Positions 55,398 through 64,000 are shown, counted from the first letter of the stretch. The stretch is 64,000 nt of DNA from Thalassomonas sp. M1454 (GCF_007097525.1 NZ_VKDD01000004.1:310001-374000), one strand, 5' to 3'. A program made the numbers and translations. Notes: generated by a model from the letters alone, not told the origin.

Positions 55398-56858
55398 ATG
55401 AACGATTTAAGTCAACTAGCGCCGTCTAGTTTATGGCAAATATTTGCCAATATTTGTAGTATTCCACACCCATCAAAACATGAACAAAAAATATCTTTGT
55501 GGATCCAATCTTGGGCGAAAGAGCAAGGCCTGAGTGTTAAAGAAGATGCAGTTGGTAATTTATTTATTAAAAAGCCAGCAACACAAGGCATGGAAAATCG
55601 CAAAGGCGTGATTTTACAGGCGCATATGGATATGGTTCCACAAAAAAATTCAGATACAGTACATGACTTTTTAACTGATCCTATTAAGCCTTATATTGAT
55701 GGTGAATGGGTAACAGCAGAAGGTACAACATTAGGTGCTGATAACGGTATCGGATTAGCATCTGCATTAGCCGTACTTGCTAGTGATGACTTAGAGCATG
55801 GCCCTCTTGAAGTATTAGTTACTATTGACGAAGAGGCAGGCATGAGTGGTGCTTTTGGTTTAGAGGCTGGTTGGTTAGATGGAGAGATCTTAATTAACAC
55901 CGACTCTGAACAAGAAGGTGAAGTTTACATGGGCTGTGCAGGCGGTGTTGATGCAAGTGCAACCTTTACATTAGAAAATGAAGATGTGCCAAGCGATTAT
56001 GAGTCATTTAACTTATCTATATCTGGCTTAAAAGGCGGTCATTCAGGTGTTGATATTCATACTGGCCGTGCTAATGCAAACAAGCTTTTAGTGCGCTTTT
56101 TATTGCAAGCGAGCAAAGAGTTTGACATTCAGTTAACTGAATTAAATGGTGGTAGCTTACGTAATGCCATACCGCGAGAAGCTAATACAAGTTTTGTTAT
56201 GCCAAAAGCTAATGTTGCGGGCTTAAAAGCGGCCTTAGATAATTATGTGGCAACCATTAAAGAGAACTTAAAAGCCGTTGAACCAAATGTTTCAATGTTA
56301 CTTATTCAGCCTGAAACATTTGAGCAAATGTGGACTAAACAATGTCAGTCTAAAATATTATCCGCCCTTAACGCTTGCCCTAATGGTGTTATGCGTATGA
56401 GTGATGATATTGAAGGCGTAGTTGAAACATCGTTAAATTTAGGTGTTCTGCGTTGCAAAGGCCCTAAATTCGTTGCCTTAAACTTAATTAGAAGCTTGCA
56501 TGATGATGGCCGTATCGAAACTGAAGAAATGGTTGAGTCAGTATTTAGTTTAGCTGGCGCTAAAGTCGAATTTTCTGGTACCTACCCAGGTTGGAAGCCA
56601 AGTACAGATTCTGCAATTATGAATATTGTACGTGATACTTATCAGCAAAACTTTAATAAGTTACCTGAAATAATGGTTATCCATGCAGGGCTTGAATGTG
56701 GCTTATTTAAAACAGAATACCCTAATTTAGATATGGTATCTATTGGCCCAACAATTAAGTTTCCACATTCACCGGATGAAAAGGTTGAGATTGCTACTGT
56801 TGCTCAATATTGGCAGTTGCTTACCGCAGTATTAAAAAATATACCTGCTAAAGCTTAG
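55398..56858 (+). CDS. pepD: Aminoacyl-histidine dipeptidase (peptidase D)
   Basis: PepD is a cytosolic M20 zinc dipeptidase that cleaves Xaa-His dipeptides such as carnosine. The 486-residue protein matches E. coli PepD length and motifs: ICSIPHPSKHEQ, LQAHMDMVPQKN, TLGADNGIGLASALAVL, DEEAGMSGAFGL, GLKGGHSGVDIH and GPTIKFPHSPDE. ATG 55398 with GAGAG upstream is used; the frame extends 13 codons further through the upstream terminator. Confidence 0.96.
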   Translation: MNDLSQLAPSSLWQIFANICSIPHPSKHEQKISLWIQSWAKEQGLSVKEDAVGNLFIKKPATQGMENRKGVILQAHMDMVPQKNSDTVHDFLTDPIKPYIDGEWVTAEGTTLGADNGIGLASALAVLASDDLEHGPLEVLVTIDEEAGMSGAFGLEAGWLDGEILINTDSEQEGEVYMGCAGGVDASATFTLENEDVPSDYESFNLSISGLKGGHSGVDIHTGRANANKLLVRFLLQASKEFDIQLTELNGGSLRNAIPREANTSFVMPKANVAGLKAALDNYVATIKENLKAVEPNVSMLLIQPETFEQMWTKQCQSKILSALNACPNGVMRMSDDIEGVVETSLNLGVLRCKGPKFVALNLIRSLHDDGRIETEEMVESVFSLAGAKVEFSGTYPGWKPSTDSAIMNIVRDTYQQNFNKLPEIMVIHAGLECGLFKTEYPNLDMVSIGPTIKFPHSPDEKVEIATVAQYWQLLTAVLKNIPAKA

Positions 56859-56929
56859 TCAAGAATCTAGAAATATTACCTGTGTGCATAATGGTTTTGT
56901 CAAATAATTCATTATCCGCACAGCCTATT

Positions 56930-56946
56930 TGCATATAAAATATGCA
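56930..56946. promoter_or_regulatory. Palindrome TGCATAT-AAA-ATATGCA upstream of the OMP gene
   Basis: Perfect 7-bp arms at 56930-56936 and 56940-56946, 43 bp before the ATG, a position that suits an operator. Confidence 0.4.
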
Positions 56947-56988
56947 CATTAAAACATTATGAAGTGTTATAAAATTTAAGGTTTATTT

Positions 56989-57768
56989 ATGAATATGATG
57001 AAAAAAATTGCTTTTGCTAGTGTATTACTACCAGTAGCTGCAGCCGTTTCTGCGGCAGAAGAGAAAGAAGTTCAAGATATGTCTGACCCAACTGCTGTTT
57101 ATACACAAGGTGGTGTAGGTGTTACTAACAAAGGTTTAAACTTTAAATACGGTGAATCTTACGATACAGGAAACCCAACAAAAATGGGTATGAATGTTGT
57201 TGAGATCATGGGTGTTGGTGGTGAAGCTCTTGGTTGGGATGGTAATAACTCAAAAGATAATTCAATTGATTCATTCCGTTTTCGTAATTTTGAATTAAAC
57301 ACTGTTAATGGTCGTGGTACGCAAATTGACATGACTTATAATGTTGATAGCGAAACTGGCTCTGCTGGTTACAACCTAATGCAAGCTCTACCTAAAATGG
57401 GTATGTTCCAGTTTTTCCCACTATTAGGTGCTGGTGTTGCTTTTGGTAATGATGTTATAGAAGATGATGGAACTATTGATAGTGGTTACTCGGTAATGGG
57501 TACTTATACTACTGTTGGTATGTACTCAAAAATGACTCTTACCGATAAAATTTGGTTAAACTATAACCCGTTCTTCACTAAAACTTTATCTGGCTCTGAA
57601 AACTACAAAGAGTTTGGTATGGAAGGTGATGATGCTGTATTAACGCATGAATTTGCAGCGTCTTACCAAATAACTCCACGTATGAACGTGCGTTACTTTG
57701 CTAACTGGTCAGAAAATATTGATTTTAGCGATGGTAACCACCGCGTAGAAGTTAACTACCAGTTCTAA
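56989..57768 (+). CDS. Outer-membrane beta-barrel protein
   Basis: A 259-residue exported protein (signal peptide about 1-22, SAAE). Alternating-residue strands and turns run through the mature part, and it ends in YQF with a C-terminal Phe, the usual signal for BAM-dependent insertion. Segments such as GSAGYNLMQALPKMGMFQFFPLLGAGVAFGND and MNVRYFANWSENIDF look like barrel strands with short turns. No family was recognised beyond general porin-like OMPs. A terminator follows. Confidence 0.75.
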   Translation: MNMMKKIAFASVLLPVAAAVSAAEEKEVQDMSDPTAVYTQGGVGVTNKGLNFKYGESYDTGNPTKMGMNVVEIMGVGGEALGWDGNNSKDNSIDSFRFRNFELNTVNGRGTQIDMTYNVDSETGSAGYNLMQALPKMGMFQFFPLLGAGVAFGNDVIEDDGTIDSGYSVMGTYTTVGMYSKMTLTDKIWLNYNPFFTKTLSGSENYKEFGMEGDDAVLTHEFAASYQITPRMNVRYFANWSENIDFSDGNHRVEVNYQF

Positions 57769-57829
57769 ACTAGCGCCTTTTGCTGAATTAATCGGTATAA
57801 AATAAACGCTAAGTTTGACTAGATAAGAG

Positions 57830-57858
57830 GCCTAACAATTTTATTGTTAGGCTTTTTT
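57830..57858 (+). terminator. Terminator of the OMP gene
   Basis: GCCTAACAA (57830-57838) pairs with TTGTTAGGC (57844-57852) over a 5-nt loop, then six T. It touches the end of the convergent patatin gene. Confidence 0.9.
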
Positions 57859-58756
57859 ATTTGTGTGCGTCTTTTAGCATCTCTTCGGCTTTTTGATAGC
57901 CTAAATCAATTAACTCTGCTGCTCGGTTAAACTCGAGTGTACCACAAAGGTTACGAGGAAATTCAAGTAGGTAATTTGGTGAAGCCGCGGCCAAACGATG
58001 ACGAGCAATTTGGCTTTGCATTGCATCTACAGCTTGGTTAGCTACTTCAAATGCATCCCAGTTTGGCGTTGATTTACCATTAGCTTTAATCAATCGAGTA
58101 AGAAAACGAGTGATACGTTTTTTAAAGGGTGAAAGGCTTAATTCACGAATCTTTTTTATATTTTTTTTACGTTTTTTGGTTTCATATTGCGGGCGACCAC
58201 CTAAGTTAACGGCAATTGTTAGATCGTTATGATCGACAAAAGTTGGCCCCACAGGTACAGGGTTAAAAATACCGCCGTCGAGTACACGCTTACCCTTAAA
58301 GTTATATGGGGTAAATACCATAGGTATTGATATTGAAGCACGGATGGCTTGGAATAAATCACCATCTTGGATCCAAATTTCTTTTTCATTATCAATGTCT
58401 GTGGTAATGGCCGTAAATTTGATAGCTAAATCTTCAATGTTTTGACTTCCAACTAGTTTGGTCAACTCATTAATTACCTTGTCGCCTTTAATAAAGCCGC
58501 CTTTATCCCAAGACAAATCAAGTAGGGTCATTAAATCAAACTTTGAAATAGCACGTACCCACTTTTCTAACTCATCGAGTTGACCTGCGGCATAAATACC
58601 ACCAACTAATGCGCCAATTGAACAACCCGAAATAGATTTAATTTGATAACCATTTTCTATTAACCAGCGAATCACACCTATATGAACTAGACCTTTTGCT
58701 CCGCCGCTACCAAGTACTAAAGATACCGTTTTATTGTGTTTTTTCATTTTTGTCAT
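57857..58756 (-). CDS. Patatin-like phospholipase
   Basis: A 299-residue patatin-family hydrolase. Oxyanion motif VLGSGGAKGLVHIGVI at the N-terminus, nucleophile GxSxG in SGCSIGALVGG (Ser about 47) and the DGGIFNPVPVGP motif with the catalytic Asp complete the dyad. It resembles bacterial NTE/RssA-type esterases. Start at ATG 58756, one base after the yrfG stop (TAATATG), so the two genes are coupled. Confidence 0.9.
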   Translation of the reverse strand: MTKMKKHNKTVSLVLGSGGAKGLVHIGVIRWLIENGYQIKSISGCSIGALVGGIYAAGQLDELEKWVRAISKFDLMTLLDLSWDKGGFIKGDKVINELTKLVGSQNIEDLAIKFTAITTDIDNEKEIWIQDGDLFQAIRASISIPMVFTPYNFKGKRVLDGGIFNPVPVGPTFVDHNDLTIAVNLGGRPQYETKKRKKNIKKIRELSLSPFKKRITRFLTRLIKANGKSTPNWDAFEVANQAVDAMQSQIARHRLAAASPNYLLEFPRNLCGTLEFNRAAELIDLGYQKAEEMLKDAHK

Positions 58757-58757
58757 A

Positions 58758-59438
58758 TTAGATTTTAATAAATGGGTTGTTGTTTATATCGTCTACTAAT
58801 ATAGAGTAATCAGTGATTGATTTAAATTGATTAATTTCACGTGCTGCTTGTTGGCTATCAGGGTTTGCCACTGCAAGGATATGGTTAATGCCGAAATCCT
58901 GAGCAGATTGTAAAATAGGTAGGGAGTCATCGACAAATAAAGTACTTTCATTGTCAAAGTCTAAGTGTTTTTGCAAACGTTGCCAAAGTAGCTGCGATTC
59001 TTTGGTCACACCAAACTGATGGGTTGAAATCAATTGATCGAAATACTTATGCAATTGCGTTCTTTCTACTTTTAAAGACAGGCTATCGGGGTGGGCATTA
59101 GTAACTAATATCACTTCTCGGCCCGAATTTTGTAAGGCGATAAGAAAGTCATGAGCATCGTCACGTAGCTTGATTAAATGTTGAATTTCTTTTTTTAATT
59201 CGGCAATAGGTAAGTTTAACTGTTCAACCCAATAATCTAGGCAGTACCAAGAAATTGTGCCCGCGACTTTTTCAAATTGAGGAATTAGAAATTTTTGCGC
59301 ATCAATAAGGCTTAAATTATTCTGCTCAGCGTACCTTTTAGGCAGATGTTCCATCCAAAAATGATTGTCAAAATGTAAATCAAGCAATGTGCCATCCATA
59401 TCTAATAGGACGGTATGAATTTTTGACCAATCAAACAT
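58758..59438 (-). CDS. yrfG: GMP/IMP nucleotidase YrfG (HAD family)
   Basis: A 226-residue HAD phosphatase; E. coli YrfG dephosphorylates GMP and IMP. VLLDMDGTLLDLHFDNHFWMEHLP, WYCLDYWVEQL, ILVTNAHPDSLSLKV, STHQFGVTKESQ and TLFVDDSLPIL match YrfG closely. As in E. coli it is divergent from nudE. Coupled with the downstream patatin gene. Confidence 0.93.
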   Translation of the reverse strand: MFDWSKIHTVLLDMDGTLLDLHFDNHFWMEHLPKRYAEQNNLSLIDAQKFLIPQFEKVAGTISWYCLDYWVEQLNLPIAELKKEIQHLIKLRDDAHDFLIALQNSGREVILVTNAHPDSLSLKVERTQLHKYFDQLISTHQFGVTKESQLLWQRLQKHLDFDNESTLFVDDSLPILQSAQDFGINHILAVANPDSQQAAREINQFKSITDYSILVDDINNNPFIKI

Positions 59439-59555
59439 TGAACTTTTCCTGTAAAACTATGAACGAAATGAGTATATTATACCTATTGAGCCAATGCTAT
59501 TAGTCAATGCTTTTATAAATTTGTTTAGCTAATATAAACGAGCTTTATTGCAAAG

Positions 59556-59585
59556 GAAGAATAATTACCAATGGCATTATTCTTC
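59556..59585. promoter_or_regulatory. Perfect 10-bp inverted repeat between yrfG and nudE
   Basis: GAAGAATAAT (59556-59565) and ATTATTCTTC (59576-59585) flank a 10-bp spacer holding a CC-AAT-GG mini-palindrome. It ends 43 bp before the nudE ATG. It could be an operator or a leader hairpin. Confidence 0.5.
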
Positions 59586-59628
59586 AATTATTTAATATAT
59601 ATACGCTAAACTTTAGGTAATCGATAAT

Positions 59629-60189
59629 ATGGAAAAGTCAGAAAAGCTAACATTACCGGAAATATTAGCTTGTAGAGAAGTCGCACGTAGCCGTTTAGTG
59701 GCTGTTGAAGAAGTCGATTTAAAGTTTAGTAACGGTGAATTAAGAACCTTTGAAAAAATAAAAGGCGGTGGTCGAGGTGCTGTATTAGTTGTACCTATGC
59801 TTGATGATGATACATTAATACTTATTAGAGAATACTCCGCAGGCACACATAATTATCAACTAGGATTTCCTAAAGGTTTGATTGACCCTGGCGAAGAACC
59901 TAATATTGCAGCTAATCGAGAGTTGCAAGAAGAAGTTGGCATGGCTGCACATGAGCTTACATTTTTACAGCAAGTATCATTAGCTCCTGCTTTTTTTAAT
60001 GCCAAAATGGATCTGTTTTTAGCAAAAAATCTTTACCCAAGTAGGCTACAAGGTGATGAGCCAGAGCCGCTTGAAATAGTGCACTGGAAACTCAGTGATT
60101 ATAAAAGTTTATTAGCACAACCTGATTTTACTGAAGCTCGTAGTATTTCAGCATTGATGCTCGCAATTGATTTACTTAAGGGTGAATAA
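59629..60189 (+). CDS. nudE: ADP compounds hydrolase NudE
   Basis: NudE is a Nudix enzyme acting on ADP-ribose, NADH and Ap3A. The 186-residue protein matches E. coli NudE: EVARSRLVAVEEVDLKFSNGE, IREYSAGTHNYQLGFPKGLIDPGE, the Nudix box with ANRELQEEVGM, and YPSRLQGDEPEPLE. Its stop overlaps cysQ by one base. Confidence 0.95.
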   Translation: MEKSEKLTLPEILACREVARSRLVAVEEVDLKFSNGELRTFEKIKGGGRGAVLVVPMLDDDTLILIREYSAGTHNYQLGFPKGLIDPGEEPNIAANRELQEEVGMAAHELTFLQQVSLAPAFFNAKMDLFLAKNLYPSRLQGDEPEPLEIVHWKLSDYKSLLAQPDFTEARSISALMLAIDLLKGE

Positions 60190-61016
60190 TGACTGAAGCC
60201 ACAACATTATTAGATATTGCCATTAGCACTGCTAAAAAAGCCGGTGTTGAGGTAATGCGTTTCTATGATCAAGGTGATTTTGAGGAATATACCAAAAGCG
60301 ATGACTCTCCAGTAACAAGTGCGGATCTTGCTGCCAATAAAATTATCGTCGATGAACTTACGCGATTGACTCCTAATATTCCGATTATTTCAGAAGAAAG
60401 TGATAACTTAACACTCGCACAACGAGTTGATTGGCCAAGGTATTGGTTACTTGATCCTATTGATGGAACGGGTGAGTTTATTGCCGGTAGCGGAGATTTT
60501 GCTGTAAATATTGCTTTGGTTGAAAATAACTGGCCGGTTATCGGTGTTATTCATGCTCCAGCGCACAACATGACTTACTTTGCAGAGCAAGGAGAGGGGG
60601 CGTTTAAAGAAAGCGAGCAAGGAGTTGTTCAAATTAAAGTTGCCGACTACGATGGCAAACGAGCACTAAATGTGGGAGTAAGCCGCAGGCAAAAAATTAG
60701 CGTTATGGCTCAATATTTAAATGATGATTATCAATATAATCATATTCCACTTGGTAGTTGTTCACTAAAAAGTTGTCAAATTGCGGAAGGTATTACCGAT
60801 TGCTATTTACGTATAGGTCCAACAGGTGAGTGGGATACTGGAGCGAGTCACTGCATTTTAGAAGAAGCCGGTGGTACGATTATGGATAGCGAGCTAAATT
60901 CGCTTTCTTACAATAAGCGTGAAAGCCTAATGAATCCAGATTTTATTGGTCTTGGCAATGTCGACATTCCATGGACCGAAATTATAATAAAACACCGTTG
61001 TGAAAGAGATTTTTAA
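60189..61016 (+). CDS. cysQ: 3'(2'),5'-bisphosphate nucleotidase CysQ
   Basis: CysQ removes the 3'-phosphate of PAP formed in sulfate assimilation. The 275-residue inositol-monophosphatase-fold protein has SPVTSADLAANKIIVDEL, ISEESDN, the metal motif WLLDPIDGTGEFIAGSGDFAVNIAL and GEWDTGASHCILEEAGG. Start ATG 60189 is fused to the nudE stop (TAATG), then a yceI-type gene follows at 10 bp. Confidence 0.95.
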   Translation: MTEATTLLDIAISTAKKAGVEVMRFYDQGDFEEYTKSDDSPVTSADLAANKIIVDELTRLTPNIPIISEESDNLTLAQRVDWPRYWLLDPIDGTGEFIAGSGDFAVNIALVENNWPVIGVIHAPAHNMTYFAEQGEGAFKESEQGVVQIKVADYDGKRALNVGVSRRQKISVMAQYLNDDYQYNHIPLGSCSLKSCQIAEGITDCYLRIGPTGEWDTGASHCILEEAGGTIMDSELNSLSYNKRESLMNPDFIGLGNVDIPWTEIIIKHRCERDF

Positions 61017-61025
61017 GGAAATTAA

Positions 61026-61595
61026 ATGAGAACAATTTTTATCTTAGTCGCTATGCTTATTAGCTTTCCAAGCTTATCTGCATGGAAGTTAGACAATGAT
61101 AATTCACTAGTTAGCTTTATTAGCGTTAAAAAATCAGATATCGCCGAAGTGCATCATTTTAATGACATTAGCGGTTCAATTTTTGCTGATGGTAATGCCA
61201 AAGTTGAGATTAATTTAGCAAGCGTTGATACCGGTATTGTTATTCGCAATGAGCGTATGCAAAGTTTATTATTTCAAACTGACTTATTCCCTAAAGCCGA
61301 ATTCAGTGTGGCTTTGGGTAGTACTTATGTTGATGAGTTAAAAGTCGGTGTGAGTAAAGAGATGATGTTAATGGGACAGTTGAGCTTACATGGTGAAACA
61401 AAAAGTATGCAAATCCCAACTTATGTCACTAAGGTAAATGATAAAAAATTACTTATCGTTAGCATTAAGCCTGCAATAGTTAACGCCAATGATTTTAGCT
61501 TGACCGAAGGCATTACTAAGTTACAAGAAATAGCTAAACTACCAAGCATAAGTAAAGCTGTACCTGTTAGCTTTGTACTTACTTTTACTCGTTAA
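61026..61595 (+). CDS. Periplasmic YceI-family protein
   Basis: A 189-residue exported lipocalin-like protein. Signal peptide to about residue 18 (SFPSLSA), then WKLDNDNSLVSFISVKKSDIAEVHHFNDISGSI, NERMQSLLFQTDLFPKAEF and VNANDFSLTEGI, typical of YceI, a group thought to bind isoprenoid or other lipophilic ligands. It follows cysQ by 10 bp and may be co-transcribed. Confidence 0.92.
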   Translation: MRTIFILVAMLISFPSLSAWKLDNDNSLVSFISVKKSDIAEVHHFNDISGSIFADGNAKVEINLASVDTGIVIRNERMQSLLFQTDLFPKAEFSVALGSTYVDELKVGVSKEMMLMGQLSLHGETKSMQIPTYVTKVNDKKLLIVSIKPAIVNANDFSLTEGITKLQEIAKLPSISKAVPVSFVLTFTR

Positions 61596-61599
61596 TTCG

Positions 61600-61827
61600 C
61601 TACCCCTCGCTCGCGTTAAACTGCTCAAATGGTAATATATTGATGGTTTCATGAAGCTCAGAATAAACTAAAACAATTTTTTTAGTTTTTAACTGAGCTT
61701 TTATTTGAGCAATCTTTTGCTCCATCGAACATTCTTCAAAACCGTAATCGGTTCCCTCGCGAAGAATATATTCTTGAATAATACTATCTAGTGTTTCAGT
61801 GTCGAGTCTATCAATTGGGATGATCAT
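61600..61827 (-). CDS. yheU: YheU family protein
   Basis: A 75-residue cytosolic protein close to E. coli YheU: MIIPIDRLDTETLDSIIQEY, LREGTDYGFEECSMEQKIAQIKAQL, VLVYSELHETINILPFEQF. Function unknown. It comes 21 bp after yheT on the same strand, as in E. coli. Its stop is 5 bp from the convergent yceI-type stop. Confidence 0.95.
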   Translation of the reverse strand: MIIPIDRLDTETLDSIIQEYILREGTDYGFEECSMEQKIAQIKAQLKTKKIVLVYSELHETINILPFEQFNASEG

Positions 61828-61848
61828 TAATTTGTCATTACCTAGTTG

Positions 61849-62826
61849 TTATTTACCAAATCGCTCAGCAATAAAGTCTAATACTCTATGCTCAAGCCAA
61901 TAAATAGGTTTTAAAGGGTTATTGCCAGCAATAAAACCAACATGGCCGCCATACTCACTTAACTCAACGTGTAAGTTATGATTATCAACTGTGATCTCTT
62001 TTACGTAATCGTGACATAGAAAAGGGTCATCTAGGGCATGAATGATTAATGTAGGATGTTCAATATCCTTTAATACATTAAGACCGCTGGCTTTATCATA
62101 ATAATCTTCGGCACTATCAAAGCCGTTAATAGGGGCAGTAACCTTTTCGTCAAAATCAAATAAGGTGGTTATTTTATCAAGCTCTGACTTATCAATATTA
62201 GGCAGCAAGTTTAAATCAATTTTTATCTTTGTGCTGTCTCTGAGCATATCGACAAGGTATTTTTGATAGACCTTAGAAAAACCTTTGCTGATGCGGTAGC
62301 TACAACTCTTTAAATGCAGAGGCGCACATATGATTGCCGCACTTTTATATGGAGTTTGTGTATTTTCGGATAAAAACTTAGCTAATACATTACCACCAAG
62401 TGAAAAACCTAAAATGGCAAACTCTCTTTGTGGAAATCGCTGCATTAATAATTCGGTGCAGTAATGAACGTCCCAAGTATCTCCGCTATGATAAGAAGGC
62501 CCTTGTCGATTTGGCCTGCCACTACAGCCGCGAAAGTGCATCAACAAGCCAACCCAGCCTCGCTTTTTGATTGAGCCCATCATGCCTTTGGCATAATGGC
62601 TATCGATTGAACCTTCTAAACCATGTAGTACGTAAACAATTGGCTTTTCAGGATGTAATGTTGGGTCTTCTGTCCATGCGAGATCAACAAAGTCACCGTC
62701 AGGGAGTTCGACGGTTTCGGTGATCACCTCAATGCTTTCTTTACGGCGAAGGACTTTTGCTGCCATGGTTTGTAAGTGTGGACTTTTTAGCCACCATGCA
62801 GGTTTAAATGAGCTTTTCTTTATCAT
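61849..62826 (-). CDS. yheT: Alpha/beta hydrolase YheT
   Basis: A 325-residue hydrolase: YVLHGLEGSIDSHYA (oxyanion), MHFRGCSGRPNR, the nucleophile ILGFSLGGNVLAKFL, HALDDPFL (Asp) and EYGGHVGFI (His) match the YheT/ABHD1-3 group. The natural substrate is unproven; related enzymes act on short-chain esters or phospholipids. Operon with yheU. Confidence 0.94.
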   Translation of the reverse strand: MIKKSSFKPAWWLKSPHLQTMAAKVLRRKESIEVITETVELPDGDFVDLAWTEDPTLHPEKPIVYVLHGLEGSIDSHYAKGMMGSIKKRGWVGLLMHFRGCSGRPNRQGPSYHSGDTWDVHYCTELLMQRFPQREFAILGFSLGGNVLAKFLSENTQTPYKSAAIICAPLHLKSCSYRISKGFSKVYQKYLVDMLRDSTKIKIDLNLLPNIDKSELDKITTLFDFDEKVTAPINGFDSAEDYYDKASGLNVLKDIEHPTLIIHALDDPFLCHDYVKEITVDNHNLHVELSEYGGHVGFIAGNNPLKPIYWLEHRVLDFIAERFGK

Positions 62827-62906
62827 CTACTTCTCTATGAACGCTCGATAAGTGCTGGGCGAATTATAACAAAAATGCTGATAAGAGCTAAAGCTATACT
62901 GATATT

Positions 62907-63386
62907 TTATTTAGGCTCAGCTTGATTAGATTGTAATTCTTGAAAGCTAGCTAGGATTTGTTCTTTACTATCAAATAAAAATAATTGGTTGTCTGCAATT
63001 TTGTAACTAACCACTTTATCTAAGATGGTGAAAAAAGCCATTTCTTGATCCATGGTATTAGGACAAAACTTACGAGTCGCCATTGCTGGGCCAAACTCTA
63101 TGCTATCGCTGGTGTGATCAAAACGACCAGAATAATTATTACAACCACCAAAACCTCTAAAAACACTTTTATTATCAAGAAATTCAATATTTAAAGCGCG
63201 AAAATTATCACCTAATATTGCCGGTTTTCCCTGCAAATTGACCAGTTGCCATGGTTGACCAATTAGTGTTAATAATTTTTCTTGTTCAGGTTGTGAAGCC
63301 GTTTGACAGCCTGTAAAAATAACTAAGGTAAATAAAGCAAAAATGAACTGCGTGAAAGAACGATAATATTTTTTTAATTGCTGCAT
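62907..63386 (-). CDS. META-domain lipoprotein (HslJ-like)
   Basis: A 159-residue lipoprotein with lipobox FTGC (Cys27). The mature part is one META domain: PWQLVNLQGKPA, NIEFLDNKSVFRGFGGCNNYSGRF and MATRKFCPNTMDQEMAFFTIL with the conserved cysteines. The relative HslJ in E. coli is heat-inducible and affects novobiocin tolerance. Single gene. Confidence 0.9.
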   Translation of the reverse strand: MQQLKKYYRSFTQFIFALFTLVIFTGCQTASQPEQEKLLTLIGQPWQLVNLQGKPAILGDNFRALNIEFLDNKSVFRGFGGCNNYSGRFDHTSDSIEFGPAMATRKFCPNTMDQEMAFFTILDKVVSYKIADNQLFLFDSKEQILASFQELQSNQAEPK

Positions 63387-63525
63387 AGTGTGAACCCTAT
63401 ATAATTTATCTGTTTATCATAGTACTTAGCGTAGACTTTTTAAATCTGAATATCCCACTCTGAGCTTAATTATTTAATTTAGCGCAACTTTTAGGTTAAT
63501 AACGCAATATTAATCTATATTTATG

Positions 63526-63554
63526 ATGATACTAAATAGCTAATTTTCTATAAT
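63526..63554 (+). promoter_or_regulatory. Candidate promoter of the PhnA-family gene
   Basis: ATGATA (63526-63531), 17 bp, TATAAT (63549-63554). Transcription would start about 25 bp before the ATG. Confidence 0.5.
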
Positions 63555-63584
63555 GAACTCTTTAAACTTATCAGGACTATGAAC

Positions 63585-64000
63585 ATGCCTATCGAACAAG
63601 CATTACAAGAACGTAGTGGCAATAAATGTGAGCTTTGTGGCTCAGTAGACAACTTATCAGTTTATGAAGTGCCACCTGTCGCAGAGCCTAATTCAGATAA
63701 GAGCATCTTAGTTTGTGATACATGTAATACTCAAATCAACTCTAACGACAACTACAATATGACCCACTGGCGCTGTCTAAATGATAGTATGTGGTCACCA
63801 GTACCTGCTGTGCAAGTTATGGCTTACCGTATGTTGAAACGCTTAAATTCTGAGAGTTGGGCGCAAGATTTATTAGATATGATTTATCTTGAAGATGATG
63901 TTCGTGCATGGGGCGATTCTGGATTTGGTGATGCACCAGAAGATGAAGAGCCTACTTTAGATAATAACAAAGCAACACTTGCGGCTGGCGATAATGTGGT
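63585..64000 (+). CDS. PhnA-domain protein, 5' part
   Basis: At least 138 codons, running off the right edge. N-terminus MPIEQALQERSGNKCELCGSVDN, with a CxxC pair and a second ILVCDTCNTQI, then HWRCLNDSMWSPVPAVQVMAYRML. This is the PhnA protein layout (zinc-ribbon-like N-terminus, PhnA C-terminus beginning to show). Despite the name the family is not needed for phosphonate use. ATG 63585 with AGGA eight bases upstream is preferred to ATG 63579. Confidence 0.85.
   Translation, partial: MPIEQALQERSGNKCELCGSVDNLSVYEVPPVAEPNSDKSILVCDTCNTQINSNDNYNMTHWRCLNDSMWSPVPAVQVMAYRMLKRLNSESWAQDLLDMIYLEDDVRAWGDSGFGDAPEDEEPTLDNNKATLAAGDNV

Overview
The window is chromosomal DNA from a marine gammaproteobacterium of the order Alteromonadales, most likely Colwelliaceae (Colwellia/Thalassotalea-like). 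This rests on AT-rich, TAA-biased genes, gene orders shared with Escherichia coli and Shewanella (hemCDXY; cyaY-lptM-lysA-dapF-DUF484-yigB-uvrD; waaA-coaD-mutM-rpmGB-radC-coaBC-dut-slmA; yrfG/nudE-cysQ; yheTU), a large TonB-dependent receptor, a DUF3718 protein and several secreted peptidases. The genus is an inference; no rRNA, tRNA, prophage, transposase, CRISPR array or recognisable defence system was seen.

Region 1-6915 is the most interesting part. A secreted cyanophycinase-like S51 peptidase is divergent from a TonB-dependent receptor, followed by a YfcC-type basic amino-acid carrier and an isoaspartyl dipeptidase (IadA, cut by the window edge). Together they can be read as a complete route for scavenging the cyanobacterial storage polymer cyanophycin: cleavage outside the cytoplasm to beta-Asp-Arg, outer-membrane uptake, inner-membrane transport, and hydrolysis to Asp and Arg. 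The IadA copy lacks the first histidine of the amidohydrolase HxH metal motif.

Region 7114-15994 is mixed: a small conserved-looking protein, a periplasmic M20 amidohydrolase, plsB, a secreted Kelch protein, a 42-residue membrane protein behind an FNR-type box, a secreted alpha/beta hydrolase and a membrane-anchored GIDE-like protein. Region 15995-21828 is the hemC-hemD-hemX-hemY operon with an MltA-like 3D-domain protein at its end, then cyaY. Region 21957-29753 runs lptM-lysA-dapF-DUF484-yigB-uvrD, with xerC missing from its usual slot and an S10 serine carboxypeptidase inserted between yigB and uvrD. That insert is bracketed by copies of a 26-bp dispersed repeat that recurs near 50.27 kb. 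uvrD has a perfect CTGT-N8-ACAG LexA box.

Region 29933-40739 holds a DUF898/M48 membrane pair, rarD, recQ, rlmJ, ubiA, a MATE exporter, a DUF3718 protein, ubiC, glpG and glpE. Region 40847-45734 is catabolic: the kbl-tdh threonine operon with a divergent Lrp-type regulator, and adhC-fghA for glutathione-dependent formaldehyde oxidation. Region 45889-56858 is the housekeeping block waaA-kdkA, tetR, coaD, mutM, an Lrp/LysE amino-acid export pair, rpmB-rpmG, radC, coaBC-dut-slmA and pepD. Region 56989-64000 carries an outer-membrane barrel, a patatin phospholipase with yrfG, nudE-cysQ-yceI, yheT-yheU, a META-domain lipoprotein and the start of a PhnA-family gene.

Several starts were moved to internal codons where a Shine-Dalgarno, a signal peptide, a promoter or E. 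coli homologues favoured this; each case is stated. Promoter and operator calls come from reading motifs by eye and are tentative.
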